40,500 nucleotides of DNA from the NCBI GenBank assembly GCA_003567005.1, contig PXBF01000045.1, positions 1-40,500 of the forward strand, written 5' to 3'. This document shows positions 14,943 through 24,034 of this stretch, in pieces. The notes beneath the pieces are model-generated. The model saw nothing but the letters and a program-made list of their open reading frames with translations. It was not told the DNA's origin and did not search any database. Numbering within the stretch: position 1 is the first letter of the stretch; each line of letters begins with the position of its first letter. Position numbers and translations under genes: made by a program. This stretch comes from PVC group bacterium. GTDB lineage: Bacteria; Verrucomicrobiota; Kiritimatiellia; UBA8416.

Positions 14943-16000
14943 GCAAGGGCAATGGGAACAATGGATCGTCTCGCGGTTCGGCCTTGATCGTGGTTTTGTG
15001 GGTTACGGGGTTACTCGCCATGCTGGTGGCTTCGTTTGCGTTTGAAGCACATCTTGAGGCGCGCATAACAAACTATTATCGTAATCGTACGCAGGCTTAC
15101 TATAGTGCGCGTTCCGGTCTTGCGCTTGCGGAGTTGCTTGTCAGTAAGAGTGCTGGATTGCAAGGGGCGGAGTTCGATGCAACGCGGGCTGATCAAGAAC
15201 GTTGGTATGAAAAGGCCCGTAATCTGGCAGAGGGCGGTTTTATTTCGCTTGAGCATACCCTGCCGATTGAGGGGGGAGAGTTTGCTTCGATCCGTTTGCG
15301 CATTGAACCGGAACCTGCGCGTCGAAATATCAATGTGATTGCACGAGAAGAAGATGATGAGTCCATGGAGCGGATCTTGGATATGGGAGGGATTCCCCAG
15401 GAGCTTTGGCCGGTACTGATAGACAGCTTATATGACTGGGTTGACGAAGACGATATCCCGCGCCCGGACGGGGCTGAAACGGATGATTATTATGCCAATC
15501 TTGACCCGCCTTATCGCGCGAAGGATGGTCCGTTGGATACTGTTGGGGAAATGTTACTCATTCGTGGTTACACGCGGGAAATTCTAGAAGGTGGTCGTTT
15601 AACGGGTAGCATGTTTGAAACGGATGAATTGTATGTACAGGGGATCGGCGATTTGTTGACCGTGCATGGTGATGGAAGGGTCAACGTTAATGCTGCCAGT
15701 GAAAGAGTTCTCATGACCATTCCCGGCATGGATGCGTTGATTGCGGGAGATGTTGTTCGCCTACGCGAAGAGTGGGTTGATGAGGCTGGCGAAGATCGGC
15801 AAGGATTTCGTTCTGAAACCGAATTTTTTAGTGAGTTCCCTGATTTTCCGGAGGAGCATCGTGGTTTGGTTACCGTTGATTCAGCTATTTTTCGTATCAC
15901 AAGCGAAGGCGTTTTATATGGTGTTAGACATACAATTTGGTGTACGGTAGAATTTTCCGACGGTCGTATCCAAATTCTAGAGTGGCGAGAGGATGACTGA
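14939..16000 (+). CDS. gspK: Type II secretion minor pseudopilin K
   Basis: A 353-residue GspK, the tip-capping pseudopilin. The cleavage region SSRG|SALIVVLWVTGLLAMLVASFAFE lacks Glu5, as is normal for GspK. Two helical lobes follow: LIDSLYDWVDEDDIPRPDGAE holds the family's DWxDxD signature with its metal-binding acidic residues, and DGRVNVNAASERVLMTIPGM is the NVNTAxxxxLxxLPG signature. The GTG at 14939 is preferred because GGAG lies 6 bases upstream and its GTGA overlaps the gspJ stop; a TTG at 14927 is possible. Confidence 0.92.
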   Translation: MSKGNGNNGSSRGSALIVVLWVTGLLAMLVASFAFEAHLEARITNYYRNRTQAYYSARSGLALAELLVSKSAGLQGAEFDATRADQERWYEKARNLAEGGFISLEHTLPIEGGEFASIRLRIEPEPARRNINVIAREEDDESMERILDMGGIPQELWPVLIDSLYDWVDEDDIPRPDGAETDDYYANLDPPYRAKDGPLDTVGEMLLIRGYTREILEGGRLTGSMFETDELYVQGIGDLLTVHGDGRVNVNAASERVLMTIPGMDALIAGDVVRLREEWVDEAGEDRQGFRSETEFFSEFPDFPEEHRGLVTVDSAIFRITSEGVLYGVRHTIWCTVEFSDGRIQILEWREDD

Positions 16001-16042
16001 GTTGTATCTGCAGCGGTTAAGGAAAGTAAGGAACAGTAGTCG

Positions 16043-17401
16043 ATGGCAACAGATCGTATAACAATTATTCGTGGTAGGACGCAAGGGAGATACGATTGGT
16101 TTTCTTACCGTCGCGGGCAGTCTACGCCGTTGGATACTGGCAGGGTGGATCCGCGTGAGGAGGAGACGTTGCCGGAAGCTTTGACCGGCAAGCGTGCTGG
16201 TGCAACAACGATCGCATTGCCTGCTAGTCAGGTGGTTACGCGGATCATGACCTTGCCGTTGCACGATCCAGAAGAATTGGCGGGCGCTGTTGACTTGCAG
16301 GTGGACAAGTTTTCGCCCTTTCCTGTTGAGCAGATGGTTTACAGTTATGAAGTGCTCGAACAGAACGAGGATGAAACGGCTGTGTTGATCGTTATATCCC
16401 AGCGTGCATCTGTCGCGGGTTGGGGGGATGATTTACGTGCAACAGGGGTGCAAGTGCATCGCGTAGATTGTGTTGCATTAGGGACATGGAAGGCCTTGCA
16501 AACGATAGGTGCGCTGGATACGACGCGGCGTCAAAGTATGCTAATCATTGATGAGGACGAAGTGGTGCTGATGACGCACGATTCTGGTCGTTTGTTGTCT
16601 ATTAGCGGACTTGGTGACCCCGGTGACTTTCATGAAGTTGACGTGTGCGAGGAACTGGCTGAAGAAGTGAGCCGCATTTTAATGGAAACAGATGCTGATA
16701 ATGGCATGGGCGAGAATCCTGAGTTGGTGCTTTTTGCGTGGGAAGGTCATGGCGATATTTCCGTTTTGCGCGACACATTATCCGCTTCATCGGATTTTTC
16801 GGTTGTTATGGGTGACGTGAAGATGGCTCCAGATATTGTATCTGGTCTTTTGCAACGCAGCCTAGCACCTGCGAATGGGGCACAGTCTCCCTTGAACTTG
16901 ATCCCGGAAGATTGGGTGCGGGATTCAGAGGCACTGCGTTTCCGGAAACATCTGATTGCGATTGGAGGCGGTTTGCTTGGCCTTTGGTTGTTATTGCTCG
17001 CTGGTGGTTGGGGGTACTTAAGCTGGGAACAGGTCAGATTGGATCAGATGCGAGAACGCGAGCAAGAGTGGTTACGACCGGCCAATGCCGTGCGCAGTAT
17101 GCGTTTGCAAGTCAACTTGATCGATCGATATCGCGATCGCACACATTCAGCGCTCGAGTCATTACGTGAAGTGAGTGCGTTGTTACCGCAAGGGATTGAT
17201 CTTGTTTCACTTACGTATCGCACAGGAGATGGTTTGGAAATTGTCGGCGAGGCGGACTCGGGCTCACTCGTGCTACAATTTAACCAGAGTCTGAATGAAT
17301 CAGCGTTATTTAACGATGTACGTCCAGGCACTCGTACCCGAACCCGTCAGGGGCGTCATCGGTTTAGTTTTGAAATTACATTTGGGGAGGTGGCTGAATG
17401 A
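16043..17401 (+). CDS. gspL: GspL-like inner-membrane assembly protein (PilM-PilN fusion type)
   Basis: 452 residues. Residues 1 to about 285 form a cytoplasmic actin-like (PilM/GspL) domain. One membrane helix (HLIAIGGGLLGLWLLLLAGGW) lies at about 300-322. A coiled-coil stretch with many Arg/Glu and a periplasmic PilN-like ferredoxin fold (LLPQGIDLVSLTYRTGDGLEIVGEA) follow. In the family it links the secretion ATPase to the periplasmic parts. A 42-base gap separates it from gspK, and its stop overlaps gspM by 4 bases. A PilM-type name is equally defensible; the operon favours GspL. Confidence 0.82.
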   Translation: MATDRITIIRGRTQGRYDWFSYRRGQSTPLDTGRVDPREEETLPEALTGKRAGATTIALPASQVVTRIMTLPLHDPEELAGAVDLQVDKFSPFPVEQMVYSYEVLEQNEDETAVLIVISQRASVAGWGDDLRATGVQVHRVDCVALGTWKALQTIGALDTTRRQSMLIIDEDEVVLMTHDSGRLLSISGLGDPGDFHEVDVCEELAEEVSRILMETDADNGMGENPELVLFAWEGHGDISVLRDTLSASSDFSVVMGDVKMAPDIVSGLLQRSLAPANGAQSPLNLIPEDWVRDSEALRFRKHLIAIGGGLLGLWLLLLAGGWGYLSWEQVRLDQMREREQEWLRPANAVRSMRLQVNLIDRYRDRTHSALESLREVSALLPQGIDLVSLTYRTGDGLEIVGEADSGSLVLQFNQSLNESALFNDVRPGTRTRTRQGRHRFSFEITFGEVAE

Positions 17402-17922
17402 AAATGTCTCCGCGCGAATGGGTCTTGGGGGTTGTAACGCTTACGGCGGCGCTATATGGATTGTTGTTTTATCTTGCATCTTCTCGCATGACAGAGTGGC
17501 GCACCATACGAGAGGAGCAAGAACAGTTGCGATTGTCCATTGCAACGAGTCAGGAACTCGTAGATGCGCGTGAGGAGTGGGAGGCGCGTATGGTGGAACG
17601 ACAGGATTTAATGCCGGTCTTTCCGCAGGGACAACGCATGGATTTACATTGGCTTTCGGTAATTGAAAGCGTGGCTGCGCGCCACGAGTTGCAGATTTTG
17701 CGGCATGAACCGGGTGATGAACGGCAGGAGGGGCCTGTTTATGAGCTGCCGATTTTTGTCCGACAGTGGGAAGGAACCATTGACGCACTTGTAGGATTCC
17801 TGTTTGATATCGAGCGCGAGGGTGCTATGCTGGATGTTCGATATTTGCATGTGCGTCCAAGAGATCAGTCCATCCGGCATGGCAGGATGGATATTTATTG
17901 TGCATATCGACGAGAATCATGA
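17398..17922 (+). CDS. gspM: GspM-like/PilO-like inner-membrane protein
   Basis: 174 residues with one N-terminal membrane helix (EWVLGVVTLTAALYGLLFYLASS), then a coiled coil (about 25-65, with RTIREEQEQLRLSI) and a small ferredoxin-like periplasmic domain ending in LDVRYLHVRPRD. This is the GspM/PilO plan. Primary sequence in this family is poorly conserved, so the call leans on topology and position between gspL and the secretin. It is translationally coupled on both sides. Confidence 0.72.
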   Translation: MKMSPREWVLGVVTLTAALYGLLFYLASSRMTEWRTIREEQEQLRLSIATSQELVDAREEWEARMVERQDLMPVFPQGQRMDLHWLSVIESVAARHELQILRHEPGDERQEGPVYELPIFVRQWEGTIDALVGFLFDIEREGAMLDVRYLHVRPRDQSIRHGRMDIYCAYRRES

Positions 17923-20450
17923 TGAGAGAATGGGATGGGACAAGAAAAACGATGCATGTTAAAATTATAGCAGGATATGTCTTACTGGGTTTTGCCTTAA
18001 CGGTTTACAGCCAGCCGGGCGTAATGCGTGCTTCTGATTTTGAACCGGAAGATGAGCTGATTGTCACGGAACAGCCAGAAGGTCCGTCGGAAGAATTACG
18101 ATCAGAGGAAGTGACGGCGCGTCTGAATTATAGCGAGGCGCCTTTGGATATTGTACTGGCGGATTACAGCGAGAAGACGGGGCGAACGCTCTTGCGTGCT
18201 CCCGGATTACCTACGCCTACCTTTACCCTACGTAGCCAGGGAGAGCTATCGATCGCTGATTACCTCAAGGCCGTTGAAACGGTTTTGACCATGCATGGTG
18301 TTGGTTTGGTAGAATACGGTGATCGGTTCATACGTGTTGTTCCTATTTCTGCCGTTCGGCGAGAGTCCTTGGATATCTTTGAGGCGCTTCCTGAAGGTGT
18401 GGTTTTGGAACAAACCGGCATGATGGTCAGCCAGATGGTCAATTTGCAACACATTGACTTGCAAGAAGCTACGGCGGCGATAGAGAATATGCGCAATGAG
18501 AATGGGCAGATTCACGCTTTTGAGCGGACGAATTCGCTGATGATCACCGATTACGCATCCAACATCAATCGTATGTTACAAGTTTTGCGTATGCTGGATC
18601 ATCCCATTGAGGCACGCGAAGAGCCCAACATTATCCAGATTCGGTTTGCGCGGGCGGCAGATATCAAGCAACGTTTAGAGGAGATTATTGCCGAATCGCG
18701 TGATCAAGAACAGGCTTCGGCTCCGCGGCAGCGCGCTGCGGGGGCACCGGGCGTGGAGCGACAGGAACGGCAAGGAGATCGTGGTGGACCTCCTGGTGTC
18801 ATTCGTCCTTCACGTGTTCGTCGTGGTGAAGGTGAAGGCGATGCGGATACGGCAGGTGCAGCAACGGATGCAATGTTAATTGCGGAAGCGCAACGGGGCA
18901 TCATACGTGGCCGCGTTCAGATGATTGCTGATGATCGTACCAATCTGCTCATTATCATAACAAGGCCAGAAAACATGGCTTTTTTTGAGCGGATTGTATC
19001 TGTTCTAGATGTGGAAACGACACCGGATGTGATCGTTGAGGTTGTGCGGTTGGAGTTTGCCAATGCAGAAGAAATTGCCGGTATGCTGAATGATTTGATT
19101 GGCGCCACCTCACGAGAGGATCGTCCTGTTGCTTCGGATGCAGGAGAGGAAGGCGGAGCGCAATCGCGTCGTCTGGCTGAAATTGAGGCTGCTCTCCGGC
19201 GACAAGAGCGAGAGGCAGATGCGACGCGACGATCCGGCGTGGGCGAGCTTTCAACGGAAAATATTACCATTTTAAGTGATCAGCGTACCAATTCTTTAAT
19301 TTTAATGGCGCGGCGTGCAGATATCGCGACGATGAAAGATATCATCAAGGATATGGACAGGATGTTAGCGCAAGTGCTGATCGAGGCCGTGATTTTGGAG
19401 GTTTCTTTAGACGACAGCTTAGAAACGGGTGTTTCCTGGGTACAGGAGGCGCTAACGGCATATACGCAAAATTCACGGGGTCAACGTTCACCCATTATGT
19501 CGTTTGCTGGTGGCGGTGGTGGATCGACTACCATTACCCCGCAGGACGCAAGTGCCATGCAGGATCCATCCGCCTTGTCGCGATCCGGACTCGGCTACTT
19601 TTTTACGTTATTTGATTTAAATGTGCATGCCGTGCTGCGTGCAAGTGCAACCGATTCCCGCTCGCGTGTCGTCTCTACTCCTGCGTTGCTCACTACGGAT
19701 AACACGGAAGCCACCCTGTCATCGACGGAGCGTATTTATGTTTTTGAAGGAACAACCTTCGTCGGGACCCAAACGGATAGTCGGACGGCTCGTTATCGGC
19801 AGGAAGATGTTGGTTTGACGCTCACCGTTCGGCCGCAAATTAATGAAAATCATGTTGTGATGATGGAAATCACACAGGAAATAAGTGAACCCGGAGATAT
19901 AGGAGATCGCGATACGGAGAATCTTGCTGGACAGCGGATTTCGATTAACCGTAAAATTGAGGCTTCGATCGCGGTGCGGAGTGGCCAGACCATTGTCTTA
20001 GGTGGACAGGTGCGTGAGCGTGATAGTCGTACGCGTACCAAAGTGCCGTTGCTGGGAGATATCCCGATTGTTGGTCGCCTCTTTAGTTCGGATGCGCGAG
20101 GCGCTGGACGCAGTGAAACGATCGTATTCATTACGCCTTATGTACTTGATACGCCCGACAGAGTAGCAGAGGAGACCGAGCGGAGGCGGGATTCTTTGAA
20201 CATTAGCGGGATGTGGCCGTATGGATGGTCCGGGAGTGAGTTGTCTGATCCCCCGGGGTATGAAAGGCCCCTGCCAGATTTTAGTCGTAGCGAGAGCACG
20301 GAGGCACCATTACGGGGGCATACCTGGAGGCGTGAGCCCACGCCTAGCGATGATCAAACATCTTATGATGGGGATGATACCGTCTCGGAATTTATTGCCG
20401 AACAGCGCCGTAGGTGGGAAGAGGCGATGCGGCAAGATGGCCAAGAATAG
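17919..20450 (+). CDS. gspD: Type II secretion secretin GspD
   Basis: Outer-membrane secretin, 843 residues from the ATG at 17919 (overlaps the gspM stop). An ATG at 17952 would give a tidier signal peptide, MHVKIIAGYVLLGFALTVYS, and may be the true start. An N0 domain (about 45-140) is followed by N1 (MVSQMVNLQHIDLQEATAAI), N2 and N3 repeats, each ending in a DxRTNxLI motif (DDRTNLLIII, then DQRTNSLILM). The secretin core runs from VLIEAVILEVSLDD to VPLLGDIPIVGRLFSSD and ETIVFITPYVL. Two low-complexity Arg/Glu-rich inserts occur in N2 and N3 loops. The C-terminal tail of about 90 residues is polar and could bind a pilotin or cell wall. Confidence 0.95.
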   Translation: MMREWDGTRKTMHVKIIAGYVLLGFALTVYSQPGVMRASDFEPEDELIVTEQPEGPSEELRSEEVTARLNYSEAPLDIVLADYSEKTGRTLLRAPGLPTPTFTLRSQGELSIADYLKAVETVLTMHGVGLVEYGDRFIRVVPISAVRRESLDIFEALPEGVVLEQTGMMVSQMVNLQHIDLQEATAAIENMRNENGQIHAFERTNSLMITDYASNINRMLQVLRMLDHPIEAREEPNIIQIRFARAADIKQRLEEIIAESRDQEQASAPRQRAAGAPGVERQERQGDRGGPPGVIRPSRVRRGEGEGDADTAGAATDAMLIAEAQRGIIRGRVQMIADDRTNLLIIITRPENMAFFERIVSVLDVETTPDVIVEVVRLEFANAEEIAGMLNDLIGATSREDRPVASDAGEEGGAQSRRLAEIEAALRRQEREADATRRSGVGELSTENITILSDQRTNSLILMARRADIATMKDIIKDMDRMLAQVLIEAVILEVSLDDSLETGVSWVQEALTAYTQNSRGQRSPIMSFAGGGGGSTTITPQDASAMQDPSALSRSGLGYFFTLFDLNVHAVLRASATDSRSRVVSTPALLTTDNTEATLSSTERIYVFEGTTFVGTQTDSRTARYRQEDVGLTLTVRPQINENHVVMMEITQEISEPGDIGDRDTENLAGQRISINRKIEASIAVRSGQTIVLGGQVRERDSRTRTKVPLLGDIPIVGRLFSSDARGAGRSETIVFITPYVLDTPDRVAEETERRRDSLNISGMWPYGWSGSELSDPPGYERPLPDFSRSESTEAPLRGHTWRREPTPSDDQTSYDGDDTVSEFIAEQRRRWEEAMRQDGQE

Positions 20451-20465
20451 GAGCGCAGCTTCGGC

Positions 20466-20738
20466 ATGAGAAAAATGAAAGCTGTGGTGCAGAATGCCCA
20501 AGGGATCCATTGTCGTCCTTCTGCTCTAATCGTCAAATATGCTGGCGAATATGATGGATCTATTACGGTCACGGGCGAGCGTGGTAGCACAAGTCTGCGT
20601 TCGATTATGGAATTAATGACTTTGGAATTATACCCGAATGCGGAGGTAACGATTCAAGTGGAGGGGCCTGATGAGGATCGGGTTTGCCGGGAGTTGGTAG
20701 ATTTGTTTGAAACGCATTTTGATTTTCCGCCGGAGTAA
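20466..20738 (+). CDS. HPr phosphocarrier protein
   Basis: A 90-residue PTS HPr-family protein. With the ATG at 20466 the phospho-His falls exactly at His15 (QGIHCRPSALIV) and the regulatory Ser at Ser46 (LRSIMELMTLEL), matching standard HPr numbering; an ATG at 20475 would shift this. The usual Ala after His is Cys (HCRPS), a mild departure. The family passes phosphate from EI to EIIA and in some groups is phosphorylated on Ser46 by HPr kinase. No EI or sugar permease is seen nearby. The EIIA domain fused into the Mrp operon at 10024 is the one visible possible partner. It lies 15 bases after gspD. Confidence 0.9.
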   Translation: MRKMKAVVQNAQGIHCRPSALIVKYAGEYDGSITVTGERGSTSLRSIMELMTLELYPNAEVTIQVEGPDEDRVCRELVDLFETHFDFPPE

Positions 20739-20752
20739 GGGGGGTATTTTCG

Positions 20753-21172
20753 ATGGCGGAGTTGAATGTCCGTGCGGAAAAGCGAGAGCAACTGGCAGCG
20801 ATGATGCGTAATGCCGGTGTCCAGGAGGAAGATCTCAAAGAATCTTTTATTCTTGGTTCGGGGCCTGGCGGACAGAAAGTCAACAAGTCGAGTGTCTGCG
20901 TCATGCTTGTACACGACAAGAGTGGGCAAGTCGTAAAATGTTCGCAGACACGTTCCCGTGCCCTAAATCGCTATTATGCCCGCAAGATCCTCTGTGAGCG
21001 TATTTTGGAAGAGCGCGATGATATTCGTAGTGCACGGCAACAGGAATGGGAGCGCATTCGGCGACAGAAACGCCGTCGAAGTCGTAAGCAACGCGCTCGC
21101 ATCCTGGAGGAGAAACGCAAAAGATCTGAAATCAAGTCTTTGCGCCGGAACGTGAAGCCGGGGGCGGAATAA
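20753..21172 (+). CDS. Release-factor-like GGQ protein (RF-1 domain, ArfB/C12orf65-type)
   Basis: A 139-residue protein carrying only the peptidyl-tRNA hydrolase domain of class I release factors. GSGPGGQKVNKSS contains the catalytic GGQ at residues 39-41, followed by VVKCSQTRSRALNRYYARKIL, the usual second half of the domain. No codon-recognition domain is present. The C-terminal third is a highly basic helix (RRQKRRRSRKQRARILEEKRKR), the type of tail that ArfB-like rescue factors place in the empty mRNA channel. It probably releases peptides from stalled ribosomes. It lies 14 bases after the HPr gene and 2 bases before the next start. Confidence 0.88.
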   Translation: MAELNVRAEKREQLAAMMRNAGVQEEDLKESFILGSGPGGQKVNKSSVCVMLVHDKSGQVVKCSQTRSRALNRYYARKILCERILEERDDIRSARQQEWERIRRQKRRRSRKQRARILEEKRKRSEIKSLRRNVKPGAE

Positions 21173-21174
21173 AG

Positions 21175-23463
21175 ATGGGGGCTGTGCCAGATTCGACTTC
21201 TCTTATTGCAAGCTTGACCCAGCGTATTCGCAATTTGGGACTTTTACTGCCATATCGAAAGGATCGATATGAGGCGGGTACGGTATTGGAACTCGATTTG
21301 ACAACGGCCTGGCCGGAAACAAAATGCAAGGGTCGGTTTCGCATTGAAAAGTTTGTAGGGGGAGGTTTTGCCGGGCAGGTGTATCGTTGCGGATACGAGG
21401 GCGGAGATAATCTTGAAGCTGCTGAGGCGGCGGGTTTGTATATCGATCAAAAGTATGCTGTAAAGATTTTGGTTCCTCCTAGCCGATTTGCAGCGGGTTT
21501 TAGGAACTTCGTATATGGGATCGCCTTTCAAGCTCCTTTCAGCGCTCAAGTGTTGCAGTCTGCCTGTCGGTCGGGGTTACTATGGCCGAAAGTATTACGG
21601 TTAGCAGCTCAAGCGGAATTTGGCCGGAGCGATGCCATCGCAGATACGTATGCTTCGTTTTATGATGCAAACTTTGGTGCTTTTGGGGAGGTGCGCGAAT
21701 GGGTTGAGGGGCGCGGTTGGCGGTTAGAGGCAGATTTGCAGCCTGCTTTACGGAAAGAGTGGCGCACGATTGATGCGCGCGAGACGGGAAGTCCGGAGTA
21801 TGTTGCCAAACGGCAATTCATGCATCGTTTGGTTACGATGATGCATCAAATGGGGGCTCCCGAGCTGGCGCGCCAATATGTTTGGAGTACCTGCAAAAGC
21901 CAGCCGAATGTTCTGAAACGCTATGGGGATGACGCAGATCCGAGGAGCGGTTTATGTGCTGTTGATTTTCGCGCTGGACTTGCGCTTGTGCCCTTTCTGC
22001 CGATGAGCCCGGGTGATATTCCTTTGATTATACGAGGGCTTTTGCGTGGATCGTTGGCTCAGTTTGATCGTTGTGATTTTGCGAAATTACGCTTGTTTGT
22101 TGAGGAGCATGCTGAAGCGTTTGCAGGCCATGAAGCGCTTATTGATGCACTGGAAACGTATGATCGTGTTTATCGTTGTTCGATGCCGGATATAACACAC
22201 CAAGGTTTTCGGCTTTGTACCGACCGTACATTGCGTGGGCAGGTACGGCGTGGTCTCGTGGAAGCATATCGTAATGCCAATTGGGTCGACGATGAGGCTG
22301 CTCAACACCTTTTGCAAAGTAACGTTTTCTTTGCCAGCTTTTATGTGGCGGGCGCAATACCAATCGTCGGTAGATTGTTTCGGGCGTTGAGTGGGCAGCG
22401 TATCGTGCGTGCGCATGTGCGCCAGATGCTAACGAGTATTTCCTATTTTCGCCGAAGTGGCAAGGGGACAGCGGCGCGGGTTGCTTTGCTTTGGTTTCGT
22501 GCAGGCCGTGTGGGAGAAAGGCATGCTTTATTGCTGGCAGAGCATGTGGGGCTATTTTGGCTGGAGAGGCTTACGGTGCGCATACTGCCGATATTCTTAC
22601 ATCGTTGGCTAACGGAACCGTTGTGGGTATATCAACGAATACGTGCCGGTATTCATTACTTGTATCGGTTCCTGCAAGATGCCAGTTTCAGGGAGGAGTG
22701 GCTGCGCGAACAGGTGAAAATCGGTTTGGATGATGGCATGTTGCTTGCGGACGATGCGGAAACGATCTTGTCGCAAATCGATGATCCCTATATTGCCAAA
22801 TACTTGAAGAGTGTCGGGGTTCATCTTGCCATGATTCCCGTAACGCAGATTGTATCTTTTCTTATCGGATTGGTGCTCGCATTGCATCTCTATGTGCGTA
22901 CGGGAGAGTGGGCACATGCGCTTGGTGTATTTGGTGGGGTGATGGCATTTTTCCAGGTATTTCCTATATCACCGGGCTCGATTGCACGTGGTGTGTATGT
23001 GGTTTTTCTGATGGTTCGCGAGCGAAATGTGCGTGATTATGTCATTGCGGCTCCCTTGTCCTTCGTTAAATATATCGGTTACCTTGCATTTCCCATTCAG
23101 ATGGCAACAACATATCCGGTACTGTCTCAATTCATGGCAAGTCGGTGGGCAACTGGGGCTGTGCATGTGATCCCCGTGTTTGGTGAGTCCGGGGCCCTGC
23201 TGGAGCATGGTGTTTTCAATGCCTTTTACAATCGCCCCCGCATTTTGGGGCTATGGGTACGCAAACGAATCAGATTGGTTTTAGACGTTTGGGCTTTGCT
23301 TGGGATCTGCTTCGGTGCCTTTCTTTGGATGCGCATTGACCTGGATACGGCTGGTGGCACGCAAAATGCGGTAAACATTGTTTTATGGGTTACATGCGTG
23401 CATCTTTTGCCGCGCTTGTTGTTTTATCCCTTGTTACGCAAAAAGCGTGCAAGGAATCTATGA
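21175..23463 (+). CDS. Kinase-like domain fused to a polytopic membrane domain, function unknown
   Basis: 762 residues. I do not recognise a named family. Residues about 54-280 look like a divergent protein-kinase fold: a glycine-rich loop FVGGGFAGQVYR (60-71), a strand Lys in QKYAVKILV (Lys97), a hinge-like EVREWVEGRG, and a DFG-like AVDFRAGLAL with Asp264 preceded by QPNVLKR (Asn245). The place of the catalytic-loop Asp (HRD/HGD) reads ARQYVWSTC, so that residue seems missing. The second half holds several hydrophobic segments (around 385-405, 550-575, 585-615, 630-655, 695-715, 725-750). A conserved-looking loop FPISPGSIARGVYVV lies between two of them. The tail is basic. The stop overlaps the convergent gene. 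A pseudokinase-gated membrane enzyme or transporter is possible. Confidence 0.65.
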   Translation: MGAVPDSTSLIASLTQRIRNLGLLLPYRKDRYEAGTVLELDLTTAWPETKCKGRFRIEKFVGGGFAGQVYRCGYEGGDNLEAAEAAGLYIDQKYAVKILVPPSRFAAGFRNFVYGIAFQAPFSAQVLQSACRSGLLWPKVLRLAAQAEFGRSDAIADTYASFYDANFGAFGEVREWVEGRGWRLEADLQPALRKEWRTIDARETGSPEYVAKRQFMHRLVTMMHQMGAPELARQYVWSTCKSQPNVLKRYGDDADPRSGLCAVDFRAGLALVPFLPMSPGDIPLIIRGLLRGSLAQFDRCDFAKLRLFVEEHAEAFAGHEALIDALETYDRVYRCSMPDITHQGFRLCTDRTLRGQVRRGLVEAYRNANWVDDEAAQHLLQSNVFFASFYVAGAIPIVGRLFRALSGQRIVRAHVRQMLTSISYFRRSGKGTAARVALLWFRAGRVGERHALLLAEHVGLFWLERLTVRILPIFLHRWLTEPLWVYQRIRAGIHYLYRFLQDASFREEWLREQVKIGLDDGMLLADDAETILSQIDDPYIAKYLKSVGVHLAMIPVTQIVSFLIGLVLALHLYVRTGEWAHALGVFGGVMAFFQVFPISPGSIARGVYVVFLMVRERNVRDYVIAAPLSFVKYIGYLAFPIQMATTYPVLSQFMASRWATGAVHVIPVFGESGALLEHGVFNAFYNRPRILGLWVRKRIRLVLDVWALLGICFGAFLWMRIDLDTAGGTQNAVNIVLWVTCVHLLPRLLFYPLLRKKRARNL

Positions 23464-23937
23464 TGTGCCGGTTTCGAGTACATTTTCACTGATGATATCT
23501 TTTTGGAGCCAATCGTTCATCTTTGTACTCTGTTGGCCGCGCAGTGCATGGCGAAGCTCTTTTTTTGCTTGGTTTTCATTCATACCATGACCAGATAGGG
23601 TTTGCACCATGGCACTGAAGCGTTCTCTACGTTCATGTCCTTTTTGAGAGCCATCCCGTCGGTCGTGGAAATCGGCCATCAGGGTTGTACCGCATGCGCA
23701 ATTTCGGAATACACCGATAGCTGCGACGTTGTAGGCACCTTCTAACGAGAACAACCCACTGTGATCTTGTAACTTTGCATCTTTAACTGGTGTGGTTTGG
23801 GTCAGAAAGTCATAGCTATTTTGGTATACTTTCCTACACATCGGGCATGTTTTCGGGAATGCCGTATCCACCAACGTATTCAAATCACGATAGAATTCTT
23901 CAATCCAGGATTTCTTGGACGGATCGTTTGTATTCAT
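23458..23937 (-). CDS. Hypothetical protein with two cysteine pairs
   Basis: A 159-residue soluble protein of unknown function. It contains KTCPMCRKVYQN (residues about 29-40) and FRNCACGTTLMADF (about 78-91), two CxxC/CxC knuckles that could bind zinc. A conserved-looking DRRDGSQKGHERRERF basic stretch and a helical C-terminus follow. AGGAAG lies about 8 bases before the ATG. Its last 6 bases overlap the end of the convergent 762-residue gene. It lies about 100 bases after nfu on the same strand, so it may be transcribed with the SUF genes or separately. Confidence 0.65.
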   Translation of the reverse strand: MNTNDPSKKSWIEEFYRDLNTLVDTAFPKTCPMCRKVYQNSYDFLTQTTPVKDAKLQDHSGLFSLEGAYNVAAIGVFRNCACGTTLMADFHDRRDGSQKGHERRERFSAMVQTLSGHGMNENQAKKELRHALRGQQSTKMNDWLQKDIISENVLETGTS

Positions 23938-23978
23938 TATCGGACTTCCTGTCTAAAACCATGCCATTTCTGCAAACA

Positions 23979-23990
23979 CGCTTGCAAGCG
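23979..23990. repeat. Short perfect palindrome between nfu and the cysteine-pair gene
   Basis: CGCTTGCAAGCG is a 12-base perfect palindrome, flanked by two copies of CCTGTCT (about 23948 and 23999). It lies in the only gap between nfu and the next minus-strand gene. It could be a regulator site or part of a weak stem; there is no T tract. Confidence 0.3.
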
Positions 23991-24034
23991 CTATGATTCC
24001 TGTCTGGGGGTACTTCTATGTACTAGTGTGTACC

